Assembly: GCA_016000265.1 (NCBI GenBank)
Contig: JAECRL010000005.1
Span: 186,001 to 250,000 of the forward strand
Origin: Burkholderiales bacterium
GTDB lineage: Bacteria > Pseudomonadota > Gammaproteobacteria > Burkholderiales > Burkholderiaceae_C
Direction: 5' to 3'
Length of the DNA: 64,000 nucleotides
The notes under the pieces were generated by a model that saw only the letters and a program-made list of their open reading frames with translations, was not told the origin of the DNA and searched no databases. Position 1 is the stretch's first letter; each line of letters starts with the position of its first letter. Made by a program: the position numbers and the translations under genes. Positions 9,389 to 19,255 of this stretch are shown piece by piece.

Positions 9389-10171
9389 ATGAGCAACGCC
9401 CTGAACCTGAAGAACCCGTTTGACCTGACCGGCAAGGTCGCCCTCGTGACCGGCTCCAGCCGTGGCATCGGCGAGGCCATCGCGCGCCTGCTGGCCGCAC
9501 AAGGCGCCCACGTCATCGTCTCCAGCCGCAAGGCCGAGCCGTGCGAAGCCGTGGCCGCCTCCATCCGCGAAGCCGGTGGCAAGGCCTCGGTGCTGGCTTG
9601 CCACATCGGCGAGATGGAGCAGATCGACGCCACCTTCGCGGCCATCGAAAAGGAATTCGGCCGCCTCGACATCCTGGTCAACAACGCGGCGACCAACCCG
9701 TACTTCGGCCACATCACCGACACCGACCTGAACGCCTTCCAGAAGACGGTGGACGTCAACATCCGTGGCTACTTCTTCATGTGCTCGCGCGGCGCCAAGC
9801 TGATGACCAAGCAGGGTGGCGGCTCGATCATCAACATCGCGTCGGTCAACGGCGTGATCCCGGGCATGGCCCAGGGCATCTACTCCATCACCAAGGCCGC
9901 GGTGATCTCGATGACGCACGCCTTCGCCAAGGAGTGCGCGACGCAGAAGGTGCGCGTCAACGCCATCCTGCCGGGTGCGACGGACACCAAGTTCGCCTCG
10001 GCGCTGACCAGCAACGAGATGATCCTCAAGTCGGTGCTGGCCCACGTGCCGATGAACCGCGTGGCCGACCCGTCGGAGATGGCGGGCGCGGCCCTGTACC
10101 TGGCGTCGGACGCGGCCAGCTACACCACGGGCACCTGCCTGAACGTGGACGGCGGCTACCTGCTGGCTTGA
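9389..10171 (+). CDS. SDR family oxidoreductase
   Basis: This 260-aa classical short-chain dehydrogenase/reductase has the NAD(P)-binding motif TGSSRGIGEAIA (about residues 21-32), the NNAA motif, the catalytic Ser in NIASVNG and the Tyr-Lys pair in YSITKAA. The closing NVDGGYLLA is typical of the family. It follows the phosphotransferase gene after 50 bp on the same strand. Its substrate cannot be read from sequence; a hydroxyacyl or other alcohol in the same pathway is plausible. The last 16 bases overlap the 3' end of the convergent DUF72 gene. Confidence 0.9.
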   Translation: MSNALNLKNPFDLTGKVALVTGSSRGIGEAIARLLAAQGAHVIVSSRKAEPCEAVAASIREAGGKASVLACHIGEMEQIDATFAAIEKEFGRLDILVNNAATNPYFGHITDTDLNAFQKTVDVNIRGYFFMCSRGAKLMTKQGGGSIINIASVNGVIPGMAQGIYSITKAAVISMTHAFAKECATQKVRVNAILPGATDTKFASALTSNEMILKSVLAHVPMNRVADPSEMAGAALYLASDAASYTTGTCLNVDGGYLLA

Positions 10172-11307
10172 GGCGTTTGAGGGGCCGCGGGAGCGGCTTC
10201 CCACTGCGCCACCACCTCCTGCGCCAGCAGGCCCACGGACAGCGGTGCACAGCCTTCGGCCTTGTTGCTGATGGACACGTGCACCGGCAGGCCAGCACGG
10301 GCTGTTGCCACGATGACCCGTGCCAGCGTCTCGCGCGTTTGCGGGTCGGCATCCTGGATGTGATCGAACGGTGCGTACATGGCGCGGGCGTCTTCGTAGC
10401 CAAAGGCCCCATGCCGTCGGTGCAGGTTCCACCGGCACACCAGCGGCCCGGGCCACAGGCTGCGCAACATCGGCAACTGGTCCTCGATGGGTGGCATGCG
10501 GGCGTGCAGGCCCAGGCAGTGGCTGTGGCCGGTGCGCTTGAGCACCTGTGCCAGCGCCGGGCTCACCAATGCGTGATCGCGCACCTCGACGGCGATCACC
10601 GCGCCAGGGATGGCCGCCTGCAGCGCAGGCATCTTGCCAAGCATGTGCTCCAGCTGGTCCATCAGGCGGTTCGGCTGGCGCAGCCAGAGGTGGGGCAGGG
10701 GGCTGATCTGGAAGACCAGCGCGCCGACCTTGTGGCCCAGGCCCTGCATCGCCGGTTCGATGAATTCACGCAGCGCCAGATCGGGGTCCAGGAACAGCGG
10801 GTTGTGGGCTTTGCCCCGGCCCGATTCGTCGCGGATCAAGGCATCGCTGACCGACGCCGGGGCCTTGACGATGAAGCGAAAGCCATCGGGCACCTGCGAG
10901 GCGTAAGCGGTGTACTGTCCCACGCTGAGCGGTTGGTAGAACGAGCGGTCGATGCTGACCGTGCGCAGCAGCGGGTGCTGGCTGTAGGCGGTCAGGCCAT
11001 CTTTGGCCAGGCGGCGCTCGTTGAGTTCGTCGGCCCAGACCAGGCCGTGCCAGCCGGGGTAGCTCCACGACGAGGTGCCCAGGCGCACCTGCTCGGGCAG
11101 GCGCCGGGCCAGGTCGGCGTGTTCGGGCAGCGTCGGTGCCGGGGTGACCTGGCCAGCCACGCGGGGTGTGCGAGGTGCTTTTGGAGTCAGCCCGGTTGGC
11201 GCATCGTGCGTCGATGGCTTTGGCGAAGGGGCAGGCGGAGGGGCAGACGAGGGGGCTGGTGACGGCTCGCCGCCAAACAGGTCGTCCTGCAAGCCCGGCG
11301 GCGTCAC
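10156..11307 (-). CDS. DUF72 domain-containing protein
   Basis: This 383-aa protein carries a DUF72 (YecE-like) domain, a TIM-barrel family of unknown biochemical role. Recognisable blocks are [32 protein letters not shown] and [13 protein letters not shown]. The first 85 residues are low-complexity, rich in Pro and Ser, and probably disordered. It starts with GTG at 11307, eight bases after the cysE stop, and is likely cotranscribed with cysE. It overlaps the convergent SDR gene by 16 bp. Confidence 0.88.
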   Translation of the reverse strand: MTPPGLQDDLFGGEPSPAPSSAPPPAPSPKPSTHDAPTGLTPKAPRTPRVAGQVTPAPTLPEHADLARRLPEQVRLGTSSWSYPGWHGLVWADELNERRLAKDGLTAYSQHPLLRTVSIDRSFYQPLSVGQYTAYASQVPDGFRFIVKAPASVSDALIRDESGRGKAHNPLFLDPDLALREFIEPAMQGLGHKVGALVFQISPLPHLWLRQPNRLMDQLEHMLGKMPALQAAIPGAVIAVEVRDHALVSPALAQVLKRTGHSHCLGLHARMPPIEDQLPMLRSLWPGPLVCRWNLHRRHGAFGYEDARAMYAPFDHIQDADPQTRETLARVIVATARAGLPVHVSISNKAEGCAPLSVGLLAQEVVAQWEAAPAAPQTPQASR

Positions 11308-11314
11308 GGCGGGC

Positions 11315-12115
11315 TCACTTCACCAAGCGGTTGAGCTCGTCGGCGTCGAAGGCCTCGGTCTTCTGGGCGTCCTCGGGCATGCAGTCGCGGCCCAACTGGC
11401 TCTGGGCGCAGGCCGCGAGCTTTTCAACCGACTGCCACAGCAGCGCGATCTGGTGCTCGTGACCCGAGGCGTGGTCGATCAGGCCACGCAGGGCTTGCGA
11501 CAGCGGGTCGTCGCCTTCGGTCACGCCGTAGGCCGAGAACCCCATGCGGGCGGCCACGGCCTCGCGCTCGGCCTGCTTCTCATCGAGCACCTGCTGCTTG
11601 GCGACGATGATGCGAGCCGGATTGCCCACCGCGGTGGCGCCAGGTGGCACGGGCTTGGTGACGACGGCGTTGGAGCCCACGCGGGCGCCATCGCCCACGG
11701 TGAAGCCGCCCAGAACCTGAGCGTTGGCACCCACGATCACACCGCGGCCCAGCGTCGGGTGGCGCTTGGCCCCGCGCGACAGCGAGGTGCCGCCCAGGGT
11801 CACGCCCTGGTAGATGGTGCACTCGTCGCCGATCTCGGCGGTTTCGCCCACCACCACGCCCATGCCGTGGTCGATGAAGACGCGGCGGCCCACGCGGGCG
11901 CCGGGGTGGATTTCGATGCCCGTGAAAAAGCGCGCCCAGTGCGAAATCCAGCGGCCCAGCCAGCGCAGGCCGTGCGTCCAGCACCAGTGGGCCCCGCGGT
12001 GCATGGCCAGGGCGTGCAGACCGGGGTAGCAGGTCAGGACCTCCCAGGCCGTGCGGGCGGCGGGGTCACGCTCCAGGATGCAGGCGATGTCTTCGCGCAG
12101 GCGGGCGAACAGCAT
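11315..12115 (-). CDS. cysE: Serine O-acetyltransferase CysE
   Basis: CysE makes O-acetylserine from serine and acetyl-CoA, the first committed step of cysteine synthesis. This 266-aa protein has the helical N-terminal SATase domain and the left-handed beta-helix with hexapeptide repeats, including [19 protein letters not shown] (catalytic His), [24 protein letters not shown] and [18 protein letters not shown]. The C-terminal tail past about residue 180 is longer than in short CysE forms and lacks the usual terminal Ile that docks into CysK, so complex formation is uncertain. DUF72 follows in the same operon. Confidence 0.95.
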   Translation of the reverse strand: MLFARLREDIACILERDPAARTAWEVLTCYPGLHALAMHRGAHWCWTHGLRWLGRWISHWARFFTGIEIHPGARVGRRVFIDHGMGVVVGETAEIGDECTIYQGVTLGGTSLSRGAKRHPTLGRGVIVGANAQVLGGFTVGDGARVGSNAVVTKPVPPGATAVGNPARIIVAKQQVLDEKQAEREAVAARMGFSAYGVTEGDDPLSQALRGLIDHASGHEHQIALLWQSVEKLAACAQSQLGRDCMPEDAQKTEAFDADELNRLVK

Positions 12116-12183
12116 GGATTTGCTTATGCGTTTTTCGAGTCAGGCCTGAAAGTGTAGCCCTGGCCCAAAGACCCGTGCCGCCG

Positions 12184-12966
12184 TCACGGCTTGGGGCGAT
12201 CGAGCATGGCCTTGGCGATGCCCCGCAGGATGTGGATGTCTTCCTGGCGCAACTCGGCTCGGTTGAAGAGTTGGTTGAGCCGGGGCATGAGCTTTTTGGG
12301 CGCCGCCGGGTCGAGGAAACCCACGTGCACCAGCGCCCGCTCCAGGTGGTCCAGCATGCCTTGCACGGCGGCGCCCCCCGCCAGGTCCGCGTCGGGCGTG
12401 CGCTCGACCACGGGGAAGCCACCCAGGGCCTGGCGCCAGTCGTAGGCCAGCAGTTGCACGGCCTGCGACAGGTTGAGCGAGCCGTAGTCGGGGTTGGTGG
12501 GGATGCTGATGACCGCGTGGCAGCGGTAGACGTCTTCGTTGGCCATGCCGTGGCGCTCGCTGCCGAACAGGAAGCCGACTTTGTGACCGGTGGCGGCGTG
12601 GCTGCGTGCCAGCTCGCTCAAGCCCTCGCGCGGGGTGATCGTGGGGGGGCCGAAGTCGCGCGGGGTCATGGCCGTGCCGATCGCGAAGGTGACGCCCTCC
12701 AGGGCCTCGGCCACCGTGTCGACGATGCGCGCACGCACGAGGATGTCGGCGGCGCCGCTGGCCAGGGCCACGGTGTCTTCCTGGACCAGCACGTCGGGGA
12801 AGCGGGGGCGCACCAGCACCAGTTCGGAAAAGCCCATGACCTTCATGGCCCGCGCGGTGGCGCCCACGTTGCCGGGGTGGCTGGTGCCGATGAGGATGAA
12901 ACGGGTGGGGTCCGCCCCGGGGCGGGGCGCCGGGTGGGGGCTCGGGATCTGTGGTGAAGTGGGCAT
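12184..12966 (-). CDS. trmJ: tRNA (cytidine/uridine-2'-O-)-methyltransferase TrmJ
   Basis: TrmJ 2'-O-methylates position 32 of certain tRNAs using S-adenosylmethionine. This 260-aa SPOUT protein has the knot-forming motifs GTSHPGNVGATARAMK, GFLFGSERHGMANED and NPDYGSLNLSQAVQLLAYDWR in order, followed by a C-terminal domain that aids tRNA binding. The ATG at 12966 is chosen because upstream in-frame residues look non-coding. No clear ribosome binding site is visible. The first 18 residues are Pro-rich and disordered. It is divergent from suhB, as in many Burkholderiales. Confidence 0.93.
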   Translation of the reverse strand: MPTSPQIPSPHPAPRPGADPTRFILIGTSHPGNVGATARAMKVMGFSELVLVRPRFPDVLVQEDTVALASGAADILVRARIVDTVAEALEGVTFAIGTAMTPRDFGPPTITPREGLSELARSHAATGHKVGFLFGSERHGMANEDVYRCHAVISIPTNPDYGSLNLSQAVQLLAYDWRQALGGFPVVERTPDADLAGGAAVQGMLDHLERALVHVGFLDPAAPKKLMPRLNQLFNRAELRQEDIHILRGIAKAMLDRPKP

Positions 12967-13017
12967 CGGTGCGGGGTGGGGCGCTGATCGGGGGGTGCAA
13001 AAAACGGCGCGCTTCGC

Positions 13018-13023
13018 TAGAAT
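13018..13023 (+). promoter_or_regulatory. Possible -10 element for suhB
   Basis: TAGAAT occurs in the 223-bp gap between divergent trmJ and suhB, downstream of an A-rich run. No convincing -35 is found 16-18 bp upstream. The rest of this gap shows no other feature I can support. Confidence 0.3.
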
Positions 13024-13189
13024 GGCAGATTCTCCTCGTTCTTTGATCACCGCTGCGCCCCATTCCTGCATGGATGGACCCCACGGCACGCGCCTGCGAC
13101 CCCGATGACCCCATCGGCCTCGCGACGGCTGCGCCGGCTTGTGTCACATTCGTGCGTGCTGCCCTTCACCTGCACCCCTTGCTCACGAC

Positions 13190-14212
13190 ATGTCTCAAGC
13201 CCTGCACCCCATGCTCAACATCGCCATCAAAGCTGCTCGCGCAGCCGGGGCGATCATCAACCGGGCGTCGCTCGACATCGAGCGCCTGCAAGTGACCGCG
13301 AAGTCGCACAACGACTTCGTCACCGAGGTGGACCAGGCAGCGGAGCGCGTGATCATCGAAACCATCCTGGAGGCCTACCCGGGCCACGGCATCCTGGCTG
13401 AAGAGTCGGGCCGCACCCAGGGCGCTCGTCACAGCGATTACGTCTGGATCATCGATCCACTGGACGGCACCACCAACTTCATCCACGGCTTTCCGGTCTA
13501 CGCGGTGTCCATCGCGTTGTCCTACCGCGGTCAGGTGCAGCAGGCCGTCGTCTATGACCCGACCCGCAACGACCTGTTCTACGCCTCCAAGGGCAAAGGC
13601 GCCTACCTCAACGACCGGCGCCTGCGCGTCTCCAAGCGCACGCGCATGCTCGAGGCCTTGATCGGCACGGGCTTCCCTTTCCGCAAGGGCGACAACTTCC
13701 AGCGCTACCTCAAGATGTTCGAGGACGTGATGGTGCAGTGCGCCGGCCTGCGTCGACCGGGGGCCGCTTCGCTGGACCTCTGCTACGTGGCCGCGGGCTA
13801 CTACGACGGCTTCTTCGAGACCGGCCTGAGCCCCTGGGACGTGGCCGCGGGCTCGCTGATGATCACCGAGGCCGGTGGCCTGGTGGGCAACTTCACGGGC
13901 GAGCCGGACTTCCTCTACCAGCGCGAGATCGTGGCGGCCACGCCCCGCATCTACGGCCAGCTGGTCAAGACGCTGGCGCCTTACACCCGCGTCATCTCCG
14001 AAGCCGTGGCGACCGCGCAAGCGCAGGAGGCGGGCCAGGCCGATGACGAGCGCACCGCCGTCATCGAGGCGCTCAAGGAGGCCGAGGCCGCAGGTCAGCA
14101 GGCCGCCCCGAGCGAGCCGGCTGCGCCCAAGCGCACCCGCATCACCGCCGCGGCCAAGGCCGCTGAAGCCGGTGACGGCAGCAGCCGCCGCCGCGACGAC
14201 GCGCCGTTCTGA
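13190..14212 (+). CDS. suhB: Inositol monophosphatase family protein SuhB
   Basis: This 340-aa protein is an IMPase-family phosphatase. In E. coli, SuhB also joins the rRNA antitermination complex with NusA and NusG. The metal-binding motifs are present: [26 protein letters not shown] and [15 protein letters not shown]. The core ends near residue 265; the remaining about 75 residues are a charged Ala/Lys/Arg/Glu-rich tail, longer than the E. coli protein (267 aa). The start at [10 protein letters not shown] is chosen by family similarity; another ATG lies at 13211. Confidence 0.94.
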   Translation: MSQALHPMLNIAIKAARAAGAIINRASLDIERLQVTAKSHNDFVTEVDQAAERVIIETILEAYPGHGILAEESGRTQGARHSDYVWIIDPLDGTTNFIHGFPVYAVSIALSYRGQVQQAVVYDPTRNDLFYASKGKGAYLNDRRLRVSKRTRMLEALIGTGFPFRKGDNFQRYLKMFEDVMVQCAGLRRPGAASLDLCYVAAGYYDGFFETGLSPWDVAAGSLMITEAGGLVGNFTGEPDFLYQREIVAATPRIYGQLVKTLAPYTRVISEAVATAQAQEAGQADDERTAVIEALKEAEAAGQQAAPSEPAAPKRTRITAAAKAAEAGDGSSRRRDDAPF

Positions 14213-14227
14213 CGGCGGAGCCCGCGC

Positions 14228-14908
14228 TCACCCCTGGGTGGGCGCGGCTGGGCTCGAGCGCCGCCAGGGCGCGTAAGCCTCTTCCGGCACCGTGGCCAGG
14301 CGCGAGGGCTGCAATCGTTCGCCCACGCTGTGGAACTGCCGAAAGCTCATGATCAGCGGCTTCCAGCGGTCGGGGTCGATGCGGTGACCGTCGGGCTCCT
14401 GCAGCAAGTCGGGTGCGACGTGCACCTTCAACAGCTGCAACTCGACCATGCACGCGCCCACGGGCATGCGCGCGTCCCGCGCAGCGAAGGGGCGGATGTC
14501 CACCACCTGGGCTTCCATCTGCACCTGGCATTCCTGCACCCTCGGTGGCGCCACCACGTCAGACGCCTGCGGTGTCAGGCCCGCTGCGGTGAACTTGTCG
14601 GCTTCATGGCGGTAGCCCAAAAAGCGCTTGTGCAGGGGCAACTGAGGGGTGCCGGTGAGCAAGGCCAGCCGGTCGACGGCGGACACCAGATTGGCGCTGG
14701 CCAGGTTCAGCACGCAAGCCCCGGTGCGCCGCAGGTTTTCGGTGGTCCGTGAACTGGCGTCCAGCCCCAGCATGCAACTCCACCCCAGCCACCAGGCCGA
14801 AGACATGGGGGCGAGGTTGGCCGACCCGTCTTCGTTGCGGGTGCTGATGAGCACCACGGGCGTGCCCCAGTAGTGGATGGCGGGTTCGATGGTTCGATGC
14901 GTGGTCAT
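14228..14908 (-). CDS. Flavin reductase family protein
   Basis: This 226-aa protein resembles the flavin reductase/DIM6-NTAB family with an FMN-binding split-barrel fold. Visible blocks are YWGTPVVLISTRNEDGSANLAP near the N-terminus and LGLDASSRTTENLRRTGACVLNL. Members bind FMN and either reduce free flavin or act as oxidoreductases; the substrate here is unknown. The ATG at 14908 is chosen over in-frame codons farther upstream that would overlap the neighbouring divergent promoter region. It is divergent from the acetoacetyl-CoA synthetase gene and convergent with suhB, 15 bp apart. Confidence 0.85.
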   Translation of the reverse strand: MTTHRTIEPAIHYWGTPVVLISTRNEDGSANLAPMSSAWWLGWSCMLGLDASSRTTENLRRTGACVLNLASANLVSAVDRLALLTGTPQLPLHKRFLGYRHEADKFTAAGLTPQASDVVAPPRVQECQVQMEAQVVDIRPFAARDARMPVGACMVELQLLKVHVAPDLLQEPDGHRIDPDRWKPLIMSFRQFHSVGERLQPSRLATVPEEAYAPWRRSSPAAPTQG

Positions 14909-15033
14909 GGGCGCTCCTGATTGAAGGGGTGAACGGCCACACTTTCTGCCAAAGGGCATCAGGGCGCTTCCCGTTGCTTGCGCTCGTGCCAGCGCGTCAT
15001 GATGGGCGCACGCTCGACTGCCTGGCCCCGACG

Positions 15034-17103
15034 ATGACCGACCTGAACCCTGTCGCCCCACCCCCGTTCGTTTCGCTCATGAGCCTGTACCGCGACTGGT
15101 TGCGGGGGCAACGAGGCTTGGTCTTCGAGGGGCATGAAGCGCTTTGGTCCTGGTCGGTGGACGAGCAGGACGCCTTCTGGCAAAGCATCTGGGACTTTGA
15201 TGCGCACCGCTCCCCCACGGCGCATTCCGCGGTGTTGGCCGATGCCCGCATGCCCGGTGCGGTGTGGTTCCCGGGCGCGCAGGTCAATTACGCCCAGCGC
15301 GTGCTGCGCCACGTGGAAGCCGCCGCGGCGGCTGGGGTGCCGGCCATCGTCAGCGAGAACGAACGGGGCGAGGTCGCAGAGATGACGTGGCCGGAGTTGC
15401 GCCGCCAGGTCGCCTCGCTGGCGCTCACCCTGCGCGAGCTGGGGGTGGAGCGTGGCGACCGCGTGGCCGCCTACCTGCCCAACGTGCCCGAGGCCATCGT
15501 GGCCTTCCTGGCCTGCGCGAGCATCGGCGCCATCTGGAGCGTGTGCGCACCCGACATGGGCGTGCAGGCGGTTGGCGATCGATTCCGCCAGATCGCGCCG
15601 AAGCTGCTGATCGCGACCGACGGCGTGCACCACGGCGGCAAGGGCATGGATCGCAGCGAGGTGGTGCGAGGCCTGCGCGACAGCCTGCCCAGCGTCGAGC
15701 GCCTCATTGTGCTGGCCAGCCCGCACGCGAGCCAGCCGTTGCAGGGCGACGTCGACTTCGCGCAGGCCACGTCCCGCGATGACGCGCAGACCGCGGCCTT
15801 CGAGCCCGAGTGGCTGCCCTTTGACCACCCGCTGTGGGTGGTCTACTCCAGCGGCACCACGGGCCTGCCCAAGCCGCTGGTGCATGGACACGGCGGCATC
15901 TTGCTGGTGGCGTCGGCCAGCCGGCTCCACAACGACACGGGCGCCAGCTACGAAGCCAACAGCCTGGGTGAACGCCACCATTGGTACAGCTCCACGGGCT
16001 GGGTGATGTGGAACGCGCAGGTCGGCGCCTTGCTGGCTGGCACCACCGTGTGCATCTACGACGGCAGCCCCGGGGGCAGCAAGGCCCAGCCCGACTGGAC
16101 GACCTTGTGGCGCTTCGCCGCCCGCCACCGCGTGACGCTGTTTGGTGCGGGCGCCGCTTTCTACGCGAGTTGCATGAAGGCCGGGGTGGAGCTGGGGCGC
16201 TGTGGCGACCTCGGCCGCATCCGCATGCTGGGGTCGACCGGGTCGCCCTTGAGCGAGGAGGTGCAGCGCTGGGGCACCGCTCAGTTCGAGGCCCTGGGCA
16301 CGCGCGACATCTGGTGGAACAACCTCTCGGGTGGCACCGATTTCTGCGGGGCCTTCGTGGGCGGGCACCGCGAGTTGCCACAGCAGCCAGGTCGCATGCA
16401 ATGCCGCCTGTTGGGCGCTGCGGTGGAGGCCTGGGACGACGATGGCCGCAGCGTCATCGGTCAGGTGGGGGAGCTGGTCTGCACGCGCCCGCTGCCATCC
16501 ATGCCACTGCGCTTCTGGGGCGACGAGGGCCACGCCCGTTACCTGTCGAGCTATTTCGACGTCTACCCGGGCGTCTGGCGCCACGGTGACTGGTTGAGTG
16601 TCAACGAGGACGGCAGCTGCGTCATCTACGGCCGCAGCGACGCCACCATCAACCGCCACGGCCTGCGCCTGGGCACCAGCGAGCTGTATGCCGCGGTGGA
16701 GGCCCTGCCGGAGGTGATCGACAGCTTGGTGATCGACCTGGAGCACCTGGGGCGCGACAGCCGCATGATCATGTTCGTGGTGCTGCGCGACGAGCGCGTG
16801 CTGGACGAGGCGCTGCAAACGCGCATCGCAGGCGCCATCCGGCAGGCCGTGTCGCCGCGCTTCATCCCTGATTTGCTGCTGCAGGCGCCCGAGGTGCCGC
16901 GCACGCTGTCAGGCAAGAAGCAGGAGGTGCCGATCAAGAAGGTCTTCCTGGGGCAGCCCATGGGGCGCGTGGTCAACCCCGACGCGATGGCCAACCCCCA
17001 GTGCCTGGCGTGGTACCAGGCTCAGGCCGATGCCTTGTCGTCGGGAGAGCCGGCGTCGCTGGTGGTTGAGGTGGCTGGGGTGTCCGGCGTGGCTTCGCGC
17101 TGA
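15034..17103 (+). CDS. Acetoacetate--CoA ligase
   Basis: This 689-aa ANL-superfamily enzyme would activate acetoacetate to acetoacetyl-CoA with ATP, feeding ketone bodies or polyhydroxybutyrate breakdown products into central metabolism. The adenylation P-loop is VVYSSGTTGLPKPLVHGHGG (about residue 267). Further motifs are LGSTGSPLSEE, NNLSGGTDFCGAF and the hinge region YGRSDATINRHGLRLGTSE; the catalytic Lys lies in RTLSGKKQEVPIKK near the C-terminus. The ATG at 15034 is chosen from family length. Its last 82 bases overlap the 3' end of the convergent ada gene. Confidence 0.92.
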   Translation: MTDLNPVAPPPFVSLMSLYRDWLRGQRGLVFEGHEALWSWSVDEQDAFWQSIWDFDAHRSPTAHSAVLADARMPGAVWFPGAQVNYAQRVLRHVEAAAAAGVPAIVSENERGEVAEMTWPELRRQVASLALTLRELGVERGDRVAAYLPNVPEAIVAFLACASIGAIWSVCAPDMGVQAVGDRFRQIAPKLLIATDGVHHGGKGMDRSEVVRGLRDSLPSVERLIVLASPHASQPLQGDVDFAQATSRDDAQTAAFEPEWLPFDHPLWVVYSSGTTGLPKPLVHGHGGILLVASASRLHNDTGASYEANSLGERHHWYSSTGWVMWNAQVGALLAGTTVCIYDGSPGGSKAQPDWTTLWRFAARHRVTLFGAGAAFYASCMKAGVELGRCGDLGRIRMLGSTGSPLSEEVQRWGTAQFEALGTRDIWWNNLSGGTDFCGAFVGGHRELPQQPGRMQCRLLGAAVEAWDDDGRSVIGQVGELVCTRPLPSMPLRFWGDEGHARYLSSYFDVYPGVWRHGDWLSVNEDGSCVIYGRSDATINRHGLRLGTSELYAAVEALPEVIDSLVIDLEHLGRDSRMIMFVVLRDERVLDEALQTRIAGAIRQAVSPRFIPDLLLQAPEVPRTLSGKKQEVPIKKVFLGQPMGRVVNPDAMANPQCLAWYQAQADALSSGEPASLVVEVAGVSGVASR

Positions 17104-17927
17104 AGCAGCGCGGCTTTGCGCGAGACGCCCCAGCGGTAGCCGCTGAGGTCGCCGTCGAGGCGCACGATGCGGTGGCAAGGGATGGCCACGGCCAGGGTGT
17201 TGGCCGCGCACGCGCCCGCCACGGCCCGCACGGATCGCGGCGTGCCGATGCGCTCGGCCAGCTCCGTGTAGCTCAGCGTCTGGCCAGGCGGGATGTTTCG
17301 CAGCGCCTGCCACACGCGTTGCTGGAAGGCTGTGCCCCGGATGTCCAGCGGCAACTGGTGCACCTGATGGGGCATCTCCACCAAGCCGATGACCTGGGCC
17401 ACCAGGCGCTCGAAGCGGGCGTCGGCGCCGATGAGTTCGGCGCGGGGGAAGCGGTCTTGCAACTCTTGCGTGAGGGCCTCGGCGTCGTCGCCCAGCGAGA
17501 TGGCGCACACCCCCTGTGCGCTGGCGGCCACGAGCGCGGCGCCCAAAGAGCATTGCGCCACGGCGAACCGGATGACGGCTCGATCGCCACCGGCCCGGTA
17601 GGCCGAAGGGCGCATGCCCAGGCGCTGGTGCGCGCTTTCGTAGAAGCGACTGGGCGCCTGGTAGCCGGCGTCGTGAAGGGCCGCGGTCACGGCCTGCCCG
17701 GACGTCAGCGCGGCCTGGACCTTGCCGGCGCGATGGGCGTCGGCATAGGCTTTGGGCGTCACCCCGGTGACGGCTTTGAACACCCGGTGCAAATGATGGG
17801 GGCTGAGGTGTGCCTGGGCGGCCAGTTGCGCCAGCGAGGGCGGCTGCTCGGCCGCCTCGATGTGACGGCACAGGGCGGCGACCAGGTCGGCGTGGCGGTT
17901 GGGGGAGGGGGATCGGCTGTCGGGCAT
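17022..17927 (-). CDS. ada: Ada-like protein: AraC-type regulator fused to O6-alkylguanine-DNA alkyltransferase
   Basis: This 301-aa protein joins an AraC-type helix-turn-helix region (about residues 10-105, including LAQLAAQAHLSPHHLHRVF) to an O6-methylguanine-DNA methyltransferase domain with the active-site Cys in AVAIPCHRIV (about residue 253). It would remove alkyl groups from guanine. It lacks the N-terminal zinc/Cys methylphosphotriester sensor of E. coli Ada, so it may not sense phosphotriesters in the usual way. The start at 17927 (MPDSRS) is preferred over a longer frame. The C-terminus is Thr/Ser/Asp-rich and overlaps the acetoacetate-CoA ligase gene on the other strand. Confidence 0.9.
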   Translation of the reverse strand: MPDSRSPSPNRHADLVAALCRHIEAAEQPPSLAQLAAQAHLSPHHLHRVFKAVTGVTPKAYADAHRAGKVQAALTSGQAVTAALHDAGYQAPSRFYESAHQRLGMRPSAYRAGGDRAVIRFAVAQCSLGAALVAASAQGVCAISLGDDAEALTQELQDRFPRAELIGADARFERLVAQVIGLVEMPHQVHQLPLDIRGTAFQQRVWQALRNIPPGQTLSYTELAERIGTPRSVRAVAGACAANTLAVAIPCHRIVRLDGDLSGYRWGVSRKAALLQREATPDTPATSTTSDAGSPDDKASA

Positions 17928-18034
17928 GGCAACCACTCTAGCGGGCTCCCGACGGCCCGGCCTCCCGGGTCTTGCGATTTCTGCGTGGGCACGTGTCACT
18001 CGCTGCTGCGATGGTTCCATGCAGAATGGGCCTC

Positions 18035-19237
18035 ATGAACAGACGCGAACCTCTCTTGCCTGTCAACTGGCGTGTCCTGGCCCTCGCGGGGCTGTTGGGC
18101 GCCGCGGCCCCTGGGGGGCACGCTGCCGCGCCGGCCGGTGCGCCAGCGGGTGCGCCCTTGCCCGACCCGCTTTCGGACAGCGGGTGGCGGGCTTGCTCCG
18201 CGCTGGCCGATGGGCGCGAGCGGCTGGCGTGTTTCGACCAGTGGGCGGCGCTGAAGACCGCCGCATCGACGCGGGAAGCGGCGGCGGCCACACCGGCTGC
18301 GGTGCCGCCTCAGGCCGAGCCCGTGGTGCCCACCCCTGCCGCCCCGGTGGTGACGCCCGTGGCGGAGTCGGACGGTTGCCACGACCCTCGCCGCACCGAG
18401 ATGTCGCGTTTCTGGGAGCTGGAAGACGGCAGCGATTGCGGCACGTTCCGCTTCCGCGGCTACCGCCCCGTGAGCGCCTCGGTGGTGATGGGCGACTCGG
18501 TGAACCGGCAGCCCTCTTCTCCCTCGGCGGGGCGCAGCGCCACGACCCCTCAGCCCTACCGTCACGTCGAAACCCGCGTGCAGCTGTCCGTTCGCACGAA
18601 GCTGGCACAGGGCCTGTTGGTGCACGATGCCTCGGCGAGGCGCGACAGCCTGTGGTTCGGCTACACCCAGCAGTCTTACTGGCAGCTGTTCAGTGGCGAG
18701 ATCTCGCGGCCTTTCCGCACCACCGACCACGAGCCCGAGCTCATCTACGTCTACCCCAGCGACCTGAGCCTGCCCTGGAACTGGCGCTTGCGCTACAGCG
18801 GGGTTGGGCTGGTGCACCAATCCAACGGGCAGACTCAACCGCTGTCGCGCAGCTGGAACCGCGTCTACCTGATGGCCGGCGCCGAGCTGGGCAACCGCTG
18901 GATGGTGCAGGGCCGCGTCTGGGAGCGCGTCCGGGAGTCCTCCGGCGACGACGACAACCCCGGCATCGGCAACACGGTGGGGCGCGCCGAGGTGCGCGTG
19001 CAGTGGAACGTGAACGTCGACAACACGCTGGGCCTGACGGTGCGCCACGCGCTGACGCGGTCGGGGGCCGGCTCGACCCGGCTGGAGTGGCTGCGCACGC
19101 TGGGTGACGCGCCGTTTGGCCGCAAGAGCAACCTGCGGCTGCACACCCAGCTGTTCAGTGGCTACGGCGACAGCCTGGTCGACTACAACCGGCGCCGCAC
19201 CACCTTCAGCGTGGGCCTCAGCCTGCTGGATTTCTGA
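18035..19237 (+). CDS. pldA: Outer membrane phospholipase A (PldA)
   Basis: This 400-aa protein is an OmpLA-type outer-membrane phospholipase A1, which removes mislocalised phospholipids from the outer leaflet. A signal peptide covers about residues 1-33 (ALAGLLGAAAPGGHA), followed by an Ala/Pro-rich linker and an about 250-residue beta-barrel. The catalytic region is visible as VGLVHQSNGQTQPLSRSWNR, with the Ser-Asn of the His-Ser-Asn triad arrangement, and the His in the same segment. The protein ends with the aromatic LSLLDF, as outer-membrane barrels do. An alternative in-frame ATG lies at 18026. It is divergent from ada. Confidence 0.92.
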   Translation: MNRREPLLPVNWRVLALAGLLGAAAPGGHAAAPAGAPAGAPLPDPLSDSGWRACSALADGRERLACFDQWAALKTAASTREAAAATPAAVPPQAEPVVPTPAAPVVTPVAESDGCHDPRRTEMSRFWELEDGSDCGTFRFRGYRPVSASVVMGDSVNRQPSSPSAGRSATTPQPYRHVETRVQLSVRTKLAQGLLVHDASARRDSLWFGYTQQSYWQLFSGEISRPFRTTDHEPELIYVYPSDLSLPWNWRLRYSGVGLVHQSNGQTQPLSRSWNRVYLMAGAELGNRWMVQGRVWERVRESSGDDDNPGIGNTVGRAEVRVQWNVNVDNTLGLTVRHALTRSGAGSTRLEWLRTLGDAPFGRKSNLRLHTQLFSGYGDSLVDYNRRRTTFSVGLSLLDF

Positions 19238-19255
19238 CGACCGGGGCCGCTGGCG

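Noticed and set aside
14959..16818. A 619-codon minus-strand frame
   Set aside because: It is antisense to the acetoacetate-CoA ligase gene and shows shadow composition.
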